DNA from: an uncultured Acidobacteriota bacterium
Lineage (GTDB): Bacteria; Acidobacteriota; Terriglobia; Bryobacterales; Bryobacteraceae
DNA length: 64,000 nt
Assembly: GCA_902826685.1 (NCBI GenBank)
Contig: CADEFT010000018.1
Coordinates: 62,001 to 126,000, forward strand
Reading direction: 5' to 3'
Shown: piece by piece, positions 17,698 to 26,006 of the stretch
Layout of the letters: each line of letters starts with the position of its first letter
How positions within the stretch are numbered: the first letter of the stretch is position 1
The notes under the pieces: generated by a model
Database searches by the model: none
The model's input: only the letters and a program-made list of their open reading frames with translations
What the model was told of the DNA's origin: nothing
Made by a program: the position numbers and the translations under genes

Positions 17698-19916
17698 TTG
17701 TTTGGAAGGCCTTCCAGATAATAGAGTCGCGTATCGCCGCGTTCGGCCATCTTGCGGGCGCCGTAGCCGGCGGCGTTCAAACGGAAATCGGCATCGGTGG
17801 GATCGTTCCTGTTGACCAGGATGTAGCGGATTCCCTGGGCGCGAAACTCCTCGGCGGCGGCGCGGCGCATACCCTTCACGGCGGGCAGGTCGATGTGTTT
17901 CGGTTCGATGGAAAGCGGCTTCCAGCCTTCCTTCCCGGTGAAGCCGAACAGCTTCAGTTGCACCTCGGCCTGATCGTTGACGGTTTCGAGCATAACGCCG
18001 TCGATCAGTTCCGGACGGCCGAAATCGAGTTCGTAGAACATGCCAGGGCGAATCGGTTCCCAGGTTTTCCAGCGCGTGGTGAGGTTGTTGTCGGCCGCCA
18101 GCGGCGCATCCCAATGGTTGGGCCACGCGGTCACACGCCATTCCGGACGCCGCGGCAGTTCCCTCACCTCGGTCAGGGCGCGGATTTCGTTGACGCTCCA
18201 CTGACCGGTGCCGGAGGCGGCCTGCCAGACACGAATCTTACGCACTTCGGCGGCCGGAAAATGGAAGTGCGTTTGGCGGGTTGGCGCGGCGGGGGGAAAT
18301 AGCGCGGCCCACAGCACGTCGCTCAGCATGTTGTTGTAGCCGGATTGATAGCTCACCAGAATCTCGCGCGTGGTGTAGGCTTCGGCGACGCCGCTGAAGG
18401 CGAACACGCGCTCGCCCGCGGGAACGAAATCCTCCACCATGCGGGCGGTGACATAGGCAGGGAATCGCTCCGTGAGAAATTTTTCCTCGGGTGTGAGCCG
18501 GAGCGCGGCGGAAATCGGAATGCGGTTCAACCGCCAGGCGCCTGGGGCGATATGCGTCAGCACGTGCGGCCAGGACGTGATGGCATGCAGGGCGGCAACG
18601 ATGGGCAGAACGGCGGGCGCTCGCGCCAGGGTCATGGAGAGAGCGAGAGCGAAGAACGGCATCGAAGGCAGCAGGAAGCGCGCGCCGATGTTGTTGAAGT
18701 AAGGGCTGAAGAGCAGCATGCCCGCGAGCAGAATCCGCCGCCCCTCGCGCTGGCGCAGGGCCAGGAACCCGAGCGGAGCGAAGAGGAATACCGCTCCCAG
18801 CATGCCGGCGAGTCTCTGCCCGCGCGTGGTCGCTTCGAGGACGATCTCCTTCCAATCGGTCACGTCGCCATAGCGGCGCATGAGTTCGAGGTATTCCGCT
18901 TCGAACGAGATCCGCACGTTGGGGTTGGGGAACAGCCGGTTGGCGAAGGGTGAAAGCGGGTTGCCGACGACGATCCAGTTTTTGAGCATCCACGGCGCGG
19001 CCATCAGCAGGACGCAGGCGGCGAATGTGGCGAGGGGCCGCCACACAGGCTGGCGCGAACGCCAGGTGCGCCAGAGAATCCATAGGCCGGCATAGGGAAT
19101 CGCCAGAGCGGCGGTGTATTTGGACGCGAAGCAAAATCCAGCCGCGAGGCCGATGGGAATCAGCAACGCTTGGGTTCGTTCCGCCAGCCAGATTTCGAGC
19201 AAACTGAACACGGCAAAGACCAGCGCGGTGACGGCGACGTCGTTGTAGGCGGTGGTTCCATCGACGCCAACCAGCGGCGAGCAGAGCACCAGGATCGCCG
19301 CTCCGGCGCCCGCGACCGGGAAGCCAAAGCGCCGCGCGTGGTTCAGCACCAGCAGGGGCAGAGCGAGCGTAAAGGCGCAATGCACCAGCGCCGCCGACGA
19401 GTGGCGGCCGAAGGCGAACGCAAAGAGATAAAGCATCTCGATGCCCTGCGTCAGGTTGGCGTACATGTTGGTGGTGATGCGCGAAAAGCCGTGATCGCGC
19501 AGGTAGCGGGCCACCAGGCCAAGATGATAGGAACTGCCATCGGGGCTCATTTCGGGCGCCATGGCGTTGGTGAAGTAGAGGAAACCGTAGGCGGCGTAGA
19601 GCGCGGTTAACGCCCATCGCCACGGCATTGGCAGCGGCGGGAAGCGGCGGCCGGAGCGCTTCCAGGCTCCTCTGCGGAAAGCCCACCCGAGCAGGCACAC
19701 GGCAACGGCGAGAAATACCGCTTTGCGGGCGCCGCCCAGGCAGGCCAGCGTGAACACCACCAGGTGCAACAGCGCGGCGCCGCAGACCAGGGCGAACGGC
19801 AGTTCTTCCTCGCGATGGAAGCGGAGGCCCAGCCGTTGAAAGATCAGGCGTCCGCAGGCGAGTGAGCAGGCCACGGCGAGCCCAGCGCCCAACAGGATAT
19901 AGAACGCCTGCGGCAT
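17694..19916 (-). CDS. GT-C membrane glycosyltransferase with C-terminal discoidin-like domain
   Basis: 740 residues. At least ten hydrophobic segments span about 1-475, with an acidic loop after helix three (MAPEMSPDGSSYHLGL) where GT-C enzymes place the catalytic Asp. Such enzymes move a sugar from a polyprenyl-phosphate donor to a lipid or protein on the periplasmic face. The soluble tail (about 500-740) contains a stretch from about 580 to 700 with ADNNLTTRWKTWEPI and FYELDFGRPELIDGVMLET, resembling a discoidin (F5/8 type C) carbohydrate-binding domain. The start overlaps the lipoprotein stop by one base (TGATG), and its own stop overlaps the kinase start. The sugar and acceptor are unknown. 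Confidence 0.7.
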   Translation of the reverse strand: MPQAFYILLGAGLAVACSLACGRLIFQRLGLRFHREEELPFALVCGAALLHLVVFTLACLGGARKAVFLAVAVCLLGWAFRRGAWKRSGRRFPPLPMPWRWALTALYAAYGFLYFTNAMAPEMSPDGSSYHLGLVARYLRDHGFSRITTNMYANLTQGIEMLYLFAFAFGRHSSAALVHCAFTLALPLLVLNHARRFGFPVAGAGAAILVLCSPLVGVDGTTAYNDVAVTALVFAVFSLLEIWLAERTQALLIPIGLAAGFCFASKYTAALAIPYAGLWILWRTWRSRQPVWRPLATFAACVLLMAAPWMLKNWIVVGNPLSPFANRLFPNPNVRISFEAEYLELMRRYGDVTDWKEIVLEATTRGQRLAGMLGAVFLFAPLGFLALRQREGRRILLAGMLLFSPYFNNIGARFLLPSMPFFALALSMTLARAPAVLPIVAALHAITSWPHVLTHIAPGAWRLNRIPISAALRLTPEEKFLTERFPAYVTARMVEDFVPAGERVFAFSGVAEAYTTREILVSYQSGYNNMLSDVLWAALFPPAAPTRQTHFHFPAAEVRKIRVWQAASGTGQWSVNEIRALTEVRELPRRPEWRVTAWPNHWDAPLAADNNLTTRWKTWEPIRPGMFYELDFGRPELIDGVMLETVNDQAEVQLKLFGFTGKEGWKPLSIEPKHIDLPAVKGMRRAAAEEFRAQGIRYILVNRNDPTDADFRLNAAGYGARKMAERGDTRLYYLEGLPNK

Positions 19917-20470
19917 CAGTCTTTGAATCCCGCCGAGACCAGCAGGAACCCCAGTTTGGCGTTGTCGGACGAGATCCAGACTTTGTCCACCTCTACGGCC
20001 GTGGTCACGATCTCACCCGGCTGAATCCATCCGGCGGGCACCGGTGCCTCAAACAGTCGTTCGCCATGGGTGCCGCAGGGCATGGTGCCAAGCAATTTGT
20101 CGTTGAGGAAAAAACGCATCGTCACGGGGCCGGTGGTTTTGAAGGTCGAATCGGCGATGACGAACCTGACGAAGAATTTGAGGTGCTCCGGCTCCATCAC
20201 CTGGAAACGGAGCACGGCGCGCTGATTGGCCCAGCGCCACTGGCTGCCCGCCGGTGCGCCGAGAAGTCCCGACAGGATGTGGCGTTCGGCGAAAGGGGAC
20301 TCCATGCCGACCATATCGCCGAGCACGCGCGGATCGGGGCCGGTGGATTGGCGCTGCATGGGGAGTTGATGGTAGGGCGGGGCGGCGGCGCAACCCGCGC
20401 CCAGTGCCGCCAGAACAAGCACCGCGAATCGCCCGAGGAAAGACAAGATTGCGAGTATAGCGAATGTCAC
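19916..20470 (-). CDS. Probable lipoprotein between two glycosyltransferases
   Basis: 184 residues starting at GTG 20470. An N-terminal hydrophobic leader (about 3-24) ends in LGAGCAAAPP, a weak lipobox with a Cys suitable for lipidation. The mature domain (about 60-184) is beta-rich, with VLRFQVMEPEHLKFFVRFVIADSTF-like strands, FLNDKLLGTMPCG and ending KLGFLLVSAGFKD. I do not recognise the family; the fold style suggests a jelly-roll or carbohydrate-binding module. The GTG overlaps the upstream glycosyltransferase stop as GTGA, which decides the start. It may tether or present the acceptor for the two glycosyltransferases (inference). Confidence 0.55.
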   Translation of the reverse strand: MTFAILAILSFLGRFAVLVLAALGAGCAAAPPYHQLPMQRQSTGPDPRVLGDMVGMESPFAERHILSGLLGAPAGSQWRWANQRAVLRFQVMEPEHLKFFVRFVIADSTFKTTGPVTMRFFLNDKLLGTMPCGTHGERLFEAPVPAGWIQPGEIVTTAVEVDKVWISSDNAKLGFLLVSAGFKD

Positions 20471-21843
20471 TGAATGCGGATGGGCTTGGGAGCGGCGGTG
20501 CAATCGGGCAGCGGGAGGGGTGCGTAATAGTTGAGGCCGTAGCGCAGGTCGCGATGCGGATTGTCGAGGCAGGCGTCGGAGGGTTGGGAGATGGAGGCCC
20601 ACCGGGGGCGCGCCGAAAGCGCGGCGTCGAGGACAGGGTAGGTCCATTGGGTGAGCGCCCAGACGCCAATGGCGACGGCGGCGGAAAGCATCGCCACGGC
20701 CTTGCGGCGTTCGAGCGAGCCGGCGATCGCGGCCAGCACGAACCCCGCGGCCAGGAAACCCAAGGGGGGAGCCTGAAAGCCCGCGCGCCGGACGCCGTGT
20801 TCGATCGCCTGCGGCAGGGCGGCGGCGATCATGGGCGCCAGCGCGAGCAGCAGAGCGGCGGCGCCGAGCCAGGGCCGCGTGGAGCGGGCACGCTCGAGTC
20901 CCAGGCCGGCGAGGGCGGCAAACGGCGGCAGCAGGGTGAGGACATAGCCGGGCAGCTTGTTGACCGAAACGGACCAGAAGACGAAGCCGAAGACCAGCCA
21001 CGCCCACAGCAGCCGCGAGGCAGCGTCGCCCGAGGGACGGCGAATCAGCGCGGCCAGCGGCGTCCACGGGTACAGTCCGCCAAGCAGCACCGGTATGTAG
21101 AACCACACCGGCTGCACGTGTTCAAGCGATCGGGAGAAAAAGCGGGCGAAGTGATGCTTCCAGATGAACTCGTCGAAGAACGGACGGCCGTTGACGGCGT
21201 AACAGGCGGCGTACCAGGGTAGAGCGACGGCGGCCAGCGCGAGCGCCGGGCGCCATAAATCGCGCCAACGCGAGCGCCCCAGCCAGAGCAGCGGAGCGGA
21301 GAGAATCAGCGGTACAAGTCCTTTGGCCAGCACACCGAGGCCGAGCAGCGCGCCCACCCACGGAAGACGCCGCGTGTTGCCGGTGCGCAGCCACTCACAG
21401 GCGAGCAGCATCGCCAGCGAGAAAGCGGCGGTGAGGGGAACGTCCATGACGGCGATGTGGGAATAGGCGAGCCATCCGGCGGAAGTTCCCAGAATCGTGG
21501 CCCCGTAGAGGGCCGGCCGGGGGCCGAACTCTTCCATTAATAGCCGGTAGAAGGCGATTAGAAACAGCGCGCCGGTAAGAGCGACGGGCAGTCGCGGCGC
21601 AAGTTCGTTGCCGAGGCCCAGGCGAAATCCAAGGCCGGTCATCCAATAAGAGAGAACCGGCTTTTCGAACCAGGGCGCACCCCAAAGGCGCGGCGTGATC
21701 CAGTCGCCGGAGAGGGCCATGGCGCGGCCGATGGCGGCATAGCGCGGCTCATCTGGGCCGACCAGACCCATGCGAGCGAGGCCATGTAAATAGAGGAAAT
21801 AGAGGGCGATGGCAACGAGGCACAGCCTCGCGACGCGTGGCAC
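20467..21843 (-). CDS. ArnT/PMT-like GT-C glycosyltransferase
   Basis: 458 residues, about 11 membrane segments. The first periplasmic loop has GPDEPRYAAIGRAMALSGDW and PWFEKPVLSYWM, the diagnostic pair of the PMT_2/ArnT family, with Asp-Glu as catalytic acids. ArnT adds 4-amino-arabinose to lipid A from an undecaprenyl donor; relatives add other sugars to lipids or proteins. The C-terminal soluble tail is short. It is the first gene of the four-gene overlapping operon, with TATACT 7 nt before ATG 21843. Lipid A or protein glycosylation is plausible, but the acceptor cannot be decided. Confidence 0.8.
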   Translation of the reverse strand: MPRVARLCLVAIALYFLYLHGLARMGLVGPDEPRYAAIGRAMALSGDWITPRLWGAPWFEKPVLSYWMTGLGFRLGLGNELAPRLPVALTGALFLIAFYRLLMEEFGPRPALYGATILGTSAGWLAYSHIAVMDVPLTAAFSLAMLLACEWLRTGNTRRLPWVGALLGLGVLAKGLVPLILSAPLLWLGRSRWRDLWRPALALAAVALPWYAACYAVNGRPFFDEFIWKHHFARFFSRSLEHVQPVWFYIPVLLGGLYPWTPLAALIRRPSGDAASRLLWAWLVFGFVFWSVSVNKLPGYVLTLLPPFAALAGLGLERARSTRPWLGAAALLLALAPMIAAALPQAIEHGVRRAGFQAPPLGFLAAGFVLAAIAGSLERRKAVAMLSAAVAIGVWALTQWTYPVLDAALSARPRWASISQPSDACLDNPHRDLRYGLNYYAPLPLPDCTAAPKPIRIQ

Positions 21844-21850
21844 GATCTCA

Positions 21851-21856
21851 AGTATA
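21851..21856 (-). promoter_or_regulatory. -10 hexamer TATACT for the glycosyltransferase operon
   Basis: TATACT on the reverse strand ends 7 nt before ATG 21843. It lies only 11 bp from the forward TATAAT at 21868, so the two divergent promoters are packed nearly back to back. Confidence 0.45.
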
Positions 21857-21867
21857 AACGGTGTTCG

Positions 21868-21873
21868 TATAAT
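21868..21873 (+). promoter_or_regulatory. Consensus -10 hexamer TATAAT for the HIT-like protein gene
   Basis: A perfect TATAAT overlaps the ATG at 21872 and ends 7 nt before the ATG at 21881. This argues that the protein starts at 21881 from a leaderless transcript. Confidence 0.5.
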
Positions 21874-21880
21874 GGAACCG

Positions 21881-22420
21881 ATGCGGCGAGCATGGCTTTT
21901 GCTGCCGGCGCTATTGATGACGCCGCCGGTGTGGGGTCAACAGGTGTGCGAATGCGATCCGTTGAAGCCGGACCGGATGGCCATTCGCAATTGCAGCCTT
22001 TGTGGAGAGGCCGAAAAGGCCTCGGGCGAAGTATTTTTCGTGAAGGATATCAGCCCGCGCAAACCGAACCGGTGGCTGGCGCTGCCGCGCAGGCACAGCG
22101 CCGGGCAGCATCATTTGCATGAGATGAGCGGCGCCGAACGAATCGCGCTGTGGAAGGCGGCGATCGGCAAGGCGCGGGAGCTTTGGGGCGGCGAGTGGGG
22201 CGTGGCGTATAACGGCCCCAAGGTGCGCACGCAGTGCCATGCCCACATCCATATCGGCCGGCTGCTAAAGGGCGTGGAGCGCGACATCAACGTCGTCACC
22301 GTCAGCCGCATCGATCAGATTCCATCGCCCAAGGACGAAGGAATCTGGATCCACCCTTTGGGCACGAAGTTTCATGTCCACCTGGGCGAACAGACCACCG
22401 AAACAGCCTTATTGAGGTAA
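21881..22420 (+). CDS. Secreted HIT-superfamily-like protein
   Basis: 179 residues with a signal peptide (MRRAWLLLPALLMTPPVWGQQ). The mature protein has two CxC/CxxC-type Cys pairs (CECD and CSLC) and a histidine-triad-like motif CHAHIHIG (about 117-124) preceded by LALPRRHSAGQHHLHEM. Later His residues (FHVHLG) may add to a metal or phosphate site. HIT proteins hydrolyse or transfer nucleotide phosphates; an exported member is unusual, and function outside the cytoplasm is uncertain. An in-frame ATG at 21872 is possible but lies inside the best -10 box. It is followed 7 nt later by the altronate-dehydratase gene, so they may be cotranscribed. Confidence 0.65.
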   Translation: MRRAWLLLPALLMTPPVWGQQVCECDPLKPDRMAIRNCSLCGEAEKASGEVFFVKDISPRKPNRWLALPRRHSAGQHHLHEMSGAERIALWKAAIGKARELWGGEWGVAYNGPKVRTQCHAHIHIGRLLKGVERDINVVTVSRIDQIPSPKDEGIWIHPLGTKFHVHLGEQTTETALLR

Positions 22421-22427
22421 TGAAGAA

Positions 22428-23966
22428 ATGAGCCTAGTCGAGATCGCACCGCCGCCAACGGCCAAGAACGCCGTGATTCACCTGCACCCGAAAGACAACA
22501 TCGCGGTGGCGCGGGCGAACCTAACCGCCGGGCAGGTGATTGAAGTGGATGGCCAATCGATCACGCTCACCACCGATGTGCCGATGGGGCATAAAGTGGC
22601 CTTGCGCGACATCGCGCCGAAGGGCAGGCTGATCCGGTATGGGCAGGATATCGGGGCTTCAAACAAGGCGATCCGGGCGGGCGAGTGGGTTCACACCCAC
22701 AACGTGGCGTTCGAGGAACTGACGTTCCATTACGAGTATCCGGAAAAAGAAGCGCCCTTCCCCGCCCCGCCGGCCACGATGCCGTCGTTTCTGGGATACC
22801 AGCGGGCCGATGGGCGCGTGGGAACGCGGAACTATATCGCCGTGGTGGCGGCCAGCAACTGCGCGGCGCACACGGCGGAGCTGATCGCGGCCAGTTACCT
22901 GAATGAGAAACTGCCGCCGAACGTGGATGGAGTGGTCGCGTTCCCGCATGGAGAAGGGTGCGGCCATTCGATCGGGCCGGACACGGCGCAACTGCAGCGG
23001 ACACTGGCCGGCGTGCTCGATCATCCCAACGTATCGGGCGCGATTATTCTGGGGCTTGGCTGCGAGGTGAACCAGATCGATCATTACCTGGGTAAGGGCA
23101 CCAGGCGCACCGATAAGCTGGTGGGGTTGACGCTGCAGACTTCCGGCGGCACGGTGGCTACGGTGGAGGCGGCGCGGCGCGAGATTGCCGCCATGATCGA
23201 ACGCGCGGCGGCGGAAAAGCGCGTGGAGACGCCGGCCTCGAAGATCGTGCTGGGATTGAATTGCGGCGGCTCGGATTCGTTTTCCGGCATTACGGCGAAT
23301 CCGGCGCTGGGCGTGTGTTCGGATCTGTTGGCGGAAGTAGGCGCCACGGCGGTGCTGGCGGAGACAACGGAAATCTTCGGCGCCGAGCACCTGCTGGTGA
23401 AGCGCTCCCGCAATCGCGCGGTGGCCGAGCGGCTGCTGAGTTTCGTCAAGGGCTACAAAGAGTACCTGGTGCGCATGGGCGGCAGCTTCAACGACAATCC
23501 GTCGCCTGGCAACAAGGAAGGCGGGTTGACGAACATTTTGGAGAAATCGCTGGGCGCGGTGGCCAAGGCCGGCTGCACGCCGCTGACCGATGTGCTGGAT
23601 TACGCCGAGCGGATCCAAACGCCGGGCTTCGTGTTCATGAACACGCCCGGATACGACCCGGTGTCGCTCACGGGCCTGGCGGCGGGCGGGTGCAATCTGA
23701 TCGCCTTCACCACCGGGCGAGGCAGCGCGATCGGATTCCCGACGATCCCGGTGATCAAGATCGCCACCAACGTGCCCATGTACAACCGCATGAAGGACAA
23801 CATGGACATCAACGCCGGGCGCATCGCCGAGGGTCAGGCGACGGTGGCCGGGGTGGGTAAGGAGATCTTCGATTTCCTGCTGCGCGTCGCTTCGGGCGAA
23901 CGTACCTGCAGCGAACGTCTGGGTCATAAGGAGTTCGTGCCTTGGCGCATCGGCCCGGTGATGTAG
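22428..23966 (+). CDS. UxaA-family sugar-acid dehydratase (altronate/galactarate dehydratase-like)
   Basis: 512 residues, full length for the family. A SAF domain covers about 15-90 (DNIAVARANLTAGQVIEVDG, later GEWVHTHNV), and the catalytic UxaA/GarD region follows with SFLGYQRADGRVGTRNYIAVVAASNC, PHGEGCGHSIG, LGLGCEVNQID and the GLNCGGSDSFSGITANPALG stretch, whose Cys and His residues hold the iron. The enzyme dehydrates altronate or a related hexonate to a 2-keto-3-deoxy acid in uronate catabolism. The downstream thioesterase overlaps its 3' end. No uxaB or kdgK is adjacent, so the substrate assignment rests on family only. Confidence 0.85.
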   Translation: MSLVEIAPPPTAKNAVIHLHPKDNIAVARANLTAGQVIEVDGQSITLTTDVPMGHKVALRDIAPKGRLIRYGQDIGASNKAIRAGEWVHTHNVAFEELTFHYEYPEKEAPFPAPPATMPSFLGYQRADGRVGTRNYIAVVAASNCAAHTAELIAASYLNEKLPPNVDGVVAFPHGEGCGHSIGPDTAQLQRTLAGVLDHPNVSGAIILGLGCEVNQIDHYLGKGTRRTDKLVGLTLQTSGGTVATVEAARREIAAMIERAAAEKRVETPASKIVLGLNCGGSDSFSGITANPALGVCSDLLAEVGATAVLAETTEIFGAEHLLVKRSRNRAVAERLLSFVKGYKEYLVRMGGSFNDNPSPGNKEGGLTNILEKSLGAVAKAGCTPLTDVLDYAERIQTPGFVFMNTPGYDPVSLTGLAAGGCNLIAFTTGRGSAIGFPTIPVIKIATNVPMYNRMKDNMDINAGRIAEGQATVAGVGKEIFDFLLRVASGERTCSERLGHKEFVPWRIGPVM

Positions 23967-24382
23967 AGCGCCGGATCGTCGAGACACGCCTGCGTGTGCG
24001 ATACGCCGAAACCGATCAGATGGGCGTGGTGTATCACGCCAACTACCTTGTGTGGATGGAAGTGGGCCGGGTGGAATATTGCCGCGCGGCCGGCATTCGC
24101 TATCGCGAGATGGAGCGGCAAGACAAGGTTCTGCTCACGGTGGCCGAAGCCGGATGCCGCTATCACGCGCCCGCGCTTTATGACGATGAAGTGGTGGTGC
24201 GGACGTGGGTGGCGCAGGCGCATCCGCGGATGGTGCGGTTTGAGTACGAGATGGTGGCGGCCGAGGATGGCCGCCGCCTGGTGACTGGATTTACCAAGCA
24301 TGTCTTTTGTACTCCCGCCCTGAAGCCCACGAAGCTTCCGTCGAAGTATTTCCAGGAGTTCGGGATTACGGGGAATGGCTGA
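23942..24382 (+). CDS. Acyl-CoA thioesterase, YbgC / 4HBT hot-dog family
   Basis: 146 residues. The hot-dog thioesterase motif is RVRYAETDQMGVVYHANY (about 18-35), with the catalytic Asp in TDQMG and the conserved His-Ala-Asn-Tyr. Family members hydrolyse short or aromatic acyl-CoA esters and are often linked to envelope or phospholipid work. Start TTG 23942 lies 25 nt inside the upstream gene; the next in-frame start, GTG 23996, falls inside the motif and would remove the first strand, so TTG is favoured. It is followed 3 nt later by DUF4256. Confidence 0.8.
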   Translation: MAHRPGDVERRIVETRLRVRYAETDQMGVVYHANYLVWMEVGRVEYCRAAGIRYREMERQDKVLLTVAEAGCRYHAPALYDDEVVVRTWVAQAHPRMVRFEYEMVAAEDGRRLVTGFTKHVFCTPALKPTKLPSKYFQEFGITGNG

Positions 24383-24385
24383 GCT

Positions 24386-24913
24386 ATGGAATTGCTGAAG
24401 ATACTCAAAGCGCGGTTCGACGAAAACAAGCACCGGCAGAGCGGGATCGATTGGGGCAAGGTGGAAGCGAGAGTAAAGGCGAATCCTGCCAAGCTGCGAT
24501 CGCTTGAGGAAATGGAAGCGACAGGCGGCGAACCCGATGTCGTGGATCACGACAGGAAATCGGGCGAGTATACGTTCATGGATTGCTCGGCGGAAAGTCC
24601 CGCCGGCCGCAGAAGCCTTTGTTACGATCACCAGGCGTTAGAGTCGAGAAAAGAAAACAAGCCGAAAGGAAGCGCCGTGGGAATGGCGAAAGAGATGGGC
24701 GTCGAGTTGTTGAACGAAGAGCAATACCGCCAGTTGCAGAAGTTGGGCCCGTTCGACCGGAAGACTTCGAGTTGGGTCGAGACGCCGGCTGCGATCCGGA
24801 AACTGGGTGGGGCGCTGTTCTGCGATGTCCGGTACGAGACGATCTTCGTTTATCACAACGGTGCCGAGTCGTATTACGCGGCGCGAGGATTCCGCGGAGT
24901 GCTCAAAGTGTAG
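24386..24913 (+). CDS. DUF4256 family protein
   Basis: 175 residues, the whole length matching DUF4256. Highly conserved stretches are GGEPDVVDHD, FMDCSAESPAGRRSLCYD, ALESRKENKPKGSA, LLNEEQYRQLQKLG and the terminal HNGAESYYAARGFRG. The family's function is unknown; it is cytoplasmic and has no membrane segment. It begins 3 nt after the thioesterase, probably in the same transcript. The very strong conservation of the motif block suggests an enzyme. Confidence 0.85.
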   Translation: MELLKILKARFDENKHRQSGIDWGKVEARVKANPAKLRSLEEMEATGGEPDVVDHDRKSGEYTFMDCSAESPAGRRSLCYDHQALESRKENKPKGSAVGMAKEMGVELLNEEQYRQLQKLGPFDRKTSSWVETPAAIRKLGGALFCDVRYETIFVYHNGAESYYAARGFRGVLKV

Positions 24914-24968
24914 TGGTGCTAAAGCCTGGACGAGTTCCGCCGAAGTAGTTTGAAGGAGTGCGGAAGTC

Positions 24969-25691
24969 TTGGGAATGGCTGAAACGGATGTAGAGCGGGT
25001 CAAATCGGCGTACTCGATGAGGACGGCCGATCAGGCGATGCTCGACCGTAAGTATTTTACCCTAAGCCCGGCTTACTTGTTTGCCATCCACAGCCGCCAG
25101 CGCGCGCTGGCGAAGGTGCTGGCCGGGCACGGGATCGTGAAGTTCGACGGGCTGCGGGTGCTGGAAGTCGGCTGCGGCATCGGCGACGGGCTGCCGGATT
25201 TTCTGTTTCACGGCTTGAAGCCGGCGCAGTTGCATGGGTCGGAATTGATTCCGGGCCGGGTGGCGCAGGCGCGGGGCAAATTTCCGCAACTGCCGTTCAC
25301 CTGCGCCGACGGCAGACAACTGCCGTATCGCGATGGTTGCTTCGACGTGGTGTGCCAGTACACGGTGCTGTCTTCGGTGTTGGATGACGGCATCAAGGAA
25401 GCGATCGCCAGGGACATGATACGGGTGACGCGGCCGGGCGGCGTGATCGTTTGGTATGACTTCTGGCTGAATCCCGTCAATCCACAAACGAAGGGGATTC
25501 GCAAGGCGGAGATTCGCCGGCTATTCCCGGGATGCCGGATTGACTTTCATCAAGTGACGCTGGCGCCGCCGCTGGCGCGGATGTTAGTGCCTGTGTCGCG
25601 GAATCTGGCGGGGATCCTGGAATCGCTGCGGGTGGCGAATACGCACTATATGGCGGCGATTGTTCCGGACTCGACTTCTCTTACCGATTGA
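24969..25691 (+). CDS. Class I SAM-dependent methyltransferase
   Basis: 240 residues. The SAM-binding motif I is VLEVGCGIGDGLPDFL (about 58-73), followed by HGSELIPGRVAQAR and motif IV FDVVCQYTVLSSVLDD, then RVTRPGGVIVWYDFW. This is the ubiquinone/menaquinone-type small-molecule methyltransferase layout. Substrate unknown. TTG 24969 has an AGGAG at 24954-24958 at good spacing; ATG 24975 is an in-frame alternative two codons later. The 55-nt gap from DUF4256 leaves operon membership open. Confidence 0.75.
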   Translation: MGMAETDVERVKSAYSMRTADQAMLDRKYFTLSPAYLFAIHSRQRALAKVLAGHGIVKFDGLRVLEVGCGIGDGLPDFLFHGLKPAQLHGSELIPGRVAQARGKFPQLPFTCADGRQLPYRDGCFDVVCQYTVLSSVLDDGIKEAIARDMIRVTRPGGVIVWYDFWLNPVNPQTKGIRKAEIRRLFPGCRIDFHQVTLAPPLARMLVPVSRNLAGILESLRVANTHYMAAIVPDSTSLTD

Positions 25692-25937
25692 GGAAGCATC
25701 TGCGCGACCGGGATCTGTGCCGGCAATCTCGATCAGGACCATCAACTCGTCGGCGCGAGGATACCTGGCTTGAGGTAGACTCCACTGGCGATCGATCCGC
25801 CGGTTGTCTCATCTTGTCGATCAAGTCCCATCGATCAACTCGCAATGTTGCCCGGCGAAAAACTCGGCTTCGATCATGTTTTCGAACTCTCCACGCGTAA
25901 AACGCTTGCGCGGGGGTGGCTCGTTCGGCTTGGCGGA
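25690..25937 (-). pseudogene. Broken Uma2-family (DUF820, PF05685-type) gene
   Basis: The only content of the gap between the methyltransferase and the gene at 26007. On the reverse strand one frame gives KPNEPPPRKRFTRGEFENMI and then AEFFAGQHCELIDG before TGA at 25823-25821. The adjacent frame resumes with DLIDKM, so restoring one G near 25827-25830 would read ELIDGDLIDKM, the usual Uma2 N-terminus. A third frame near 25765-25690 encodes RYPRADELMVLIEIAGTDP, like the Uma2 core where an acidic residue sits in VEIA-type strands. The 60-80 residues normally between these parts are missing. At least one frameshift plus an internal deletion is inferred. Uma2 proteins have a PD-(D/E)xK-like fold and are highly multiplied in Bryobacterales and cyanobacteria. 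Confidence 0.6.
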
Positions 25938-26006
25938 AGGAGCGCAGCGGCTGGCATACTCTCTCTTTATCGCAGATTGGCACTTGAAGAGCTATTCTGA
26001 GGGTGC

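Noticed and set aside
18238..19698. Overlapping reverse frame of about 490 codons within the GT-C gene
   Set aside because: Same strand but another frame; the Arg/Pro-rich sequence has no membrane helices while the accepted frame does.
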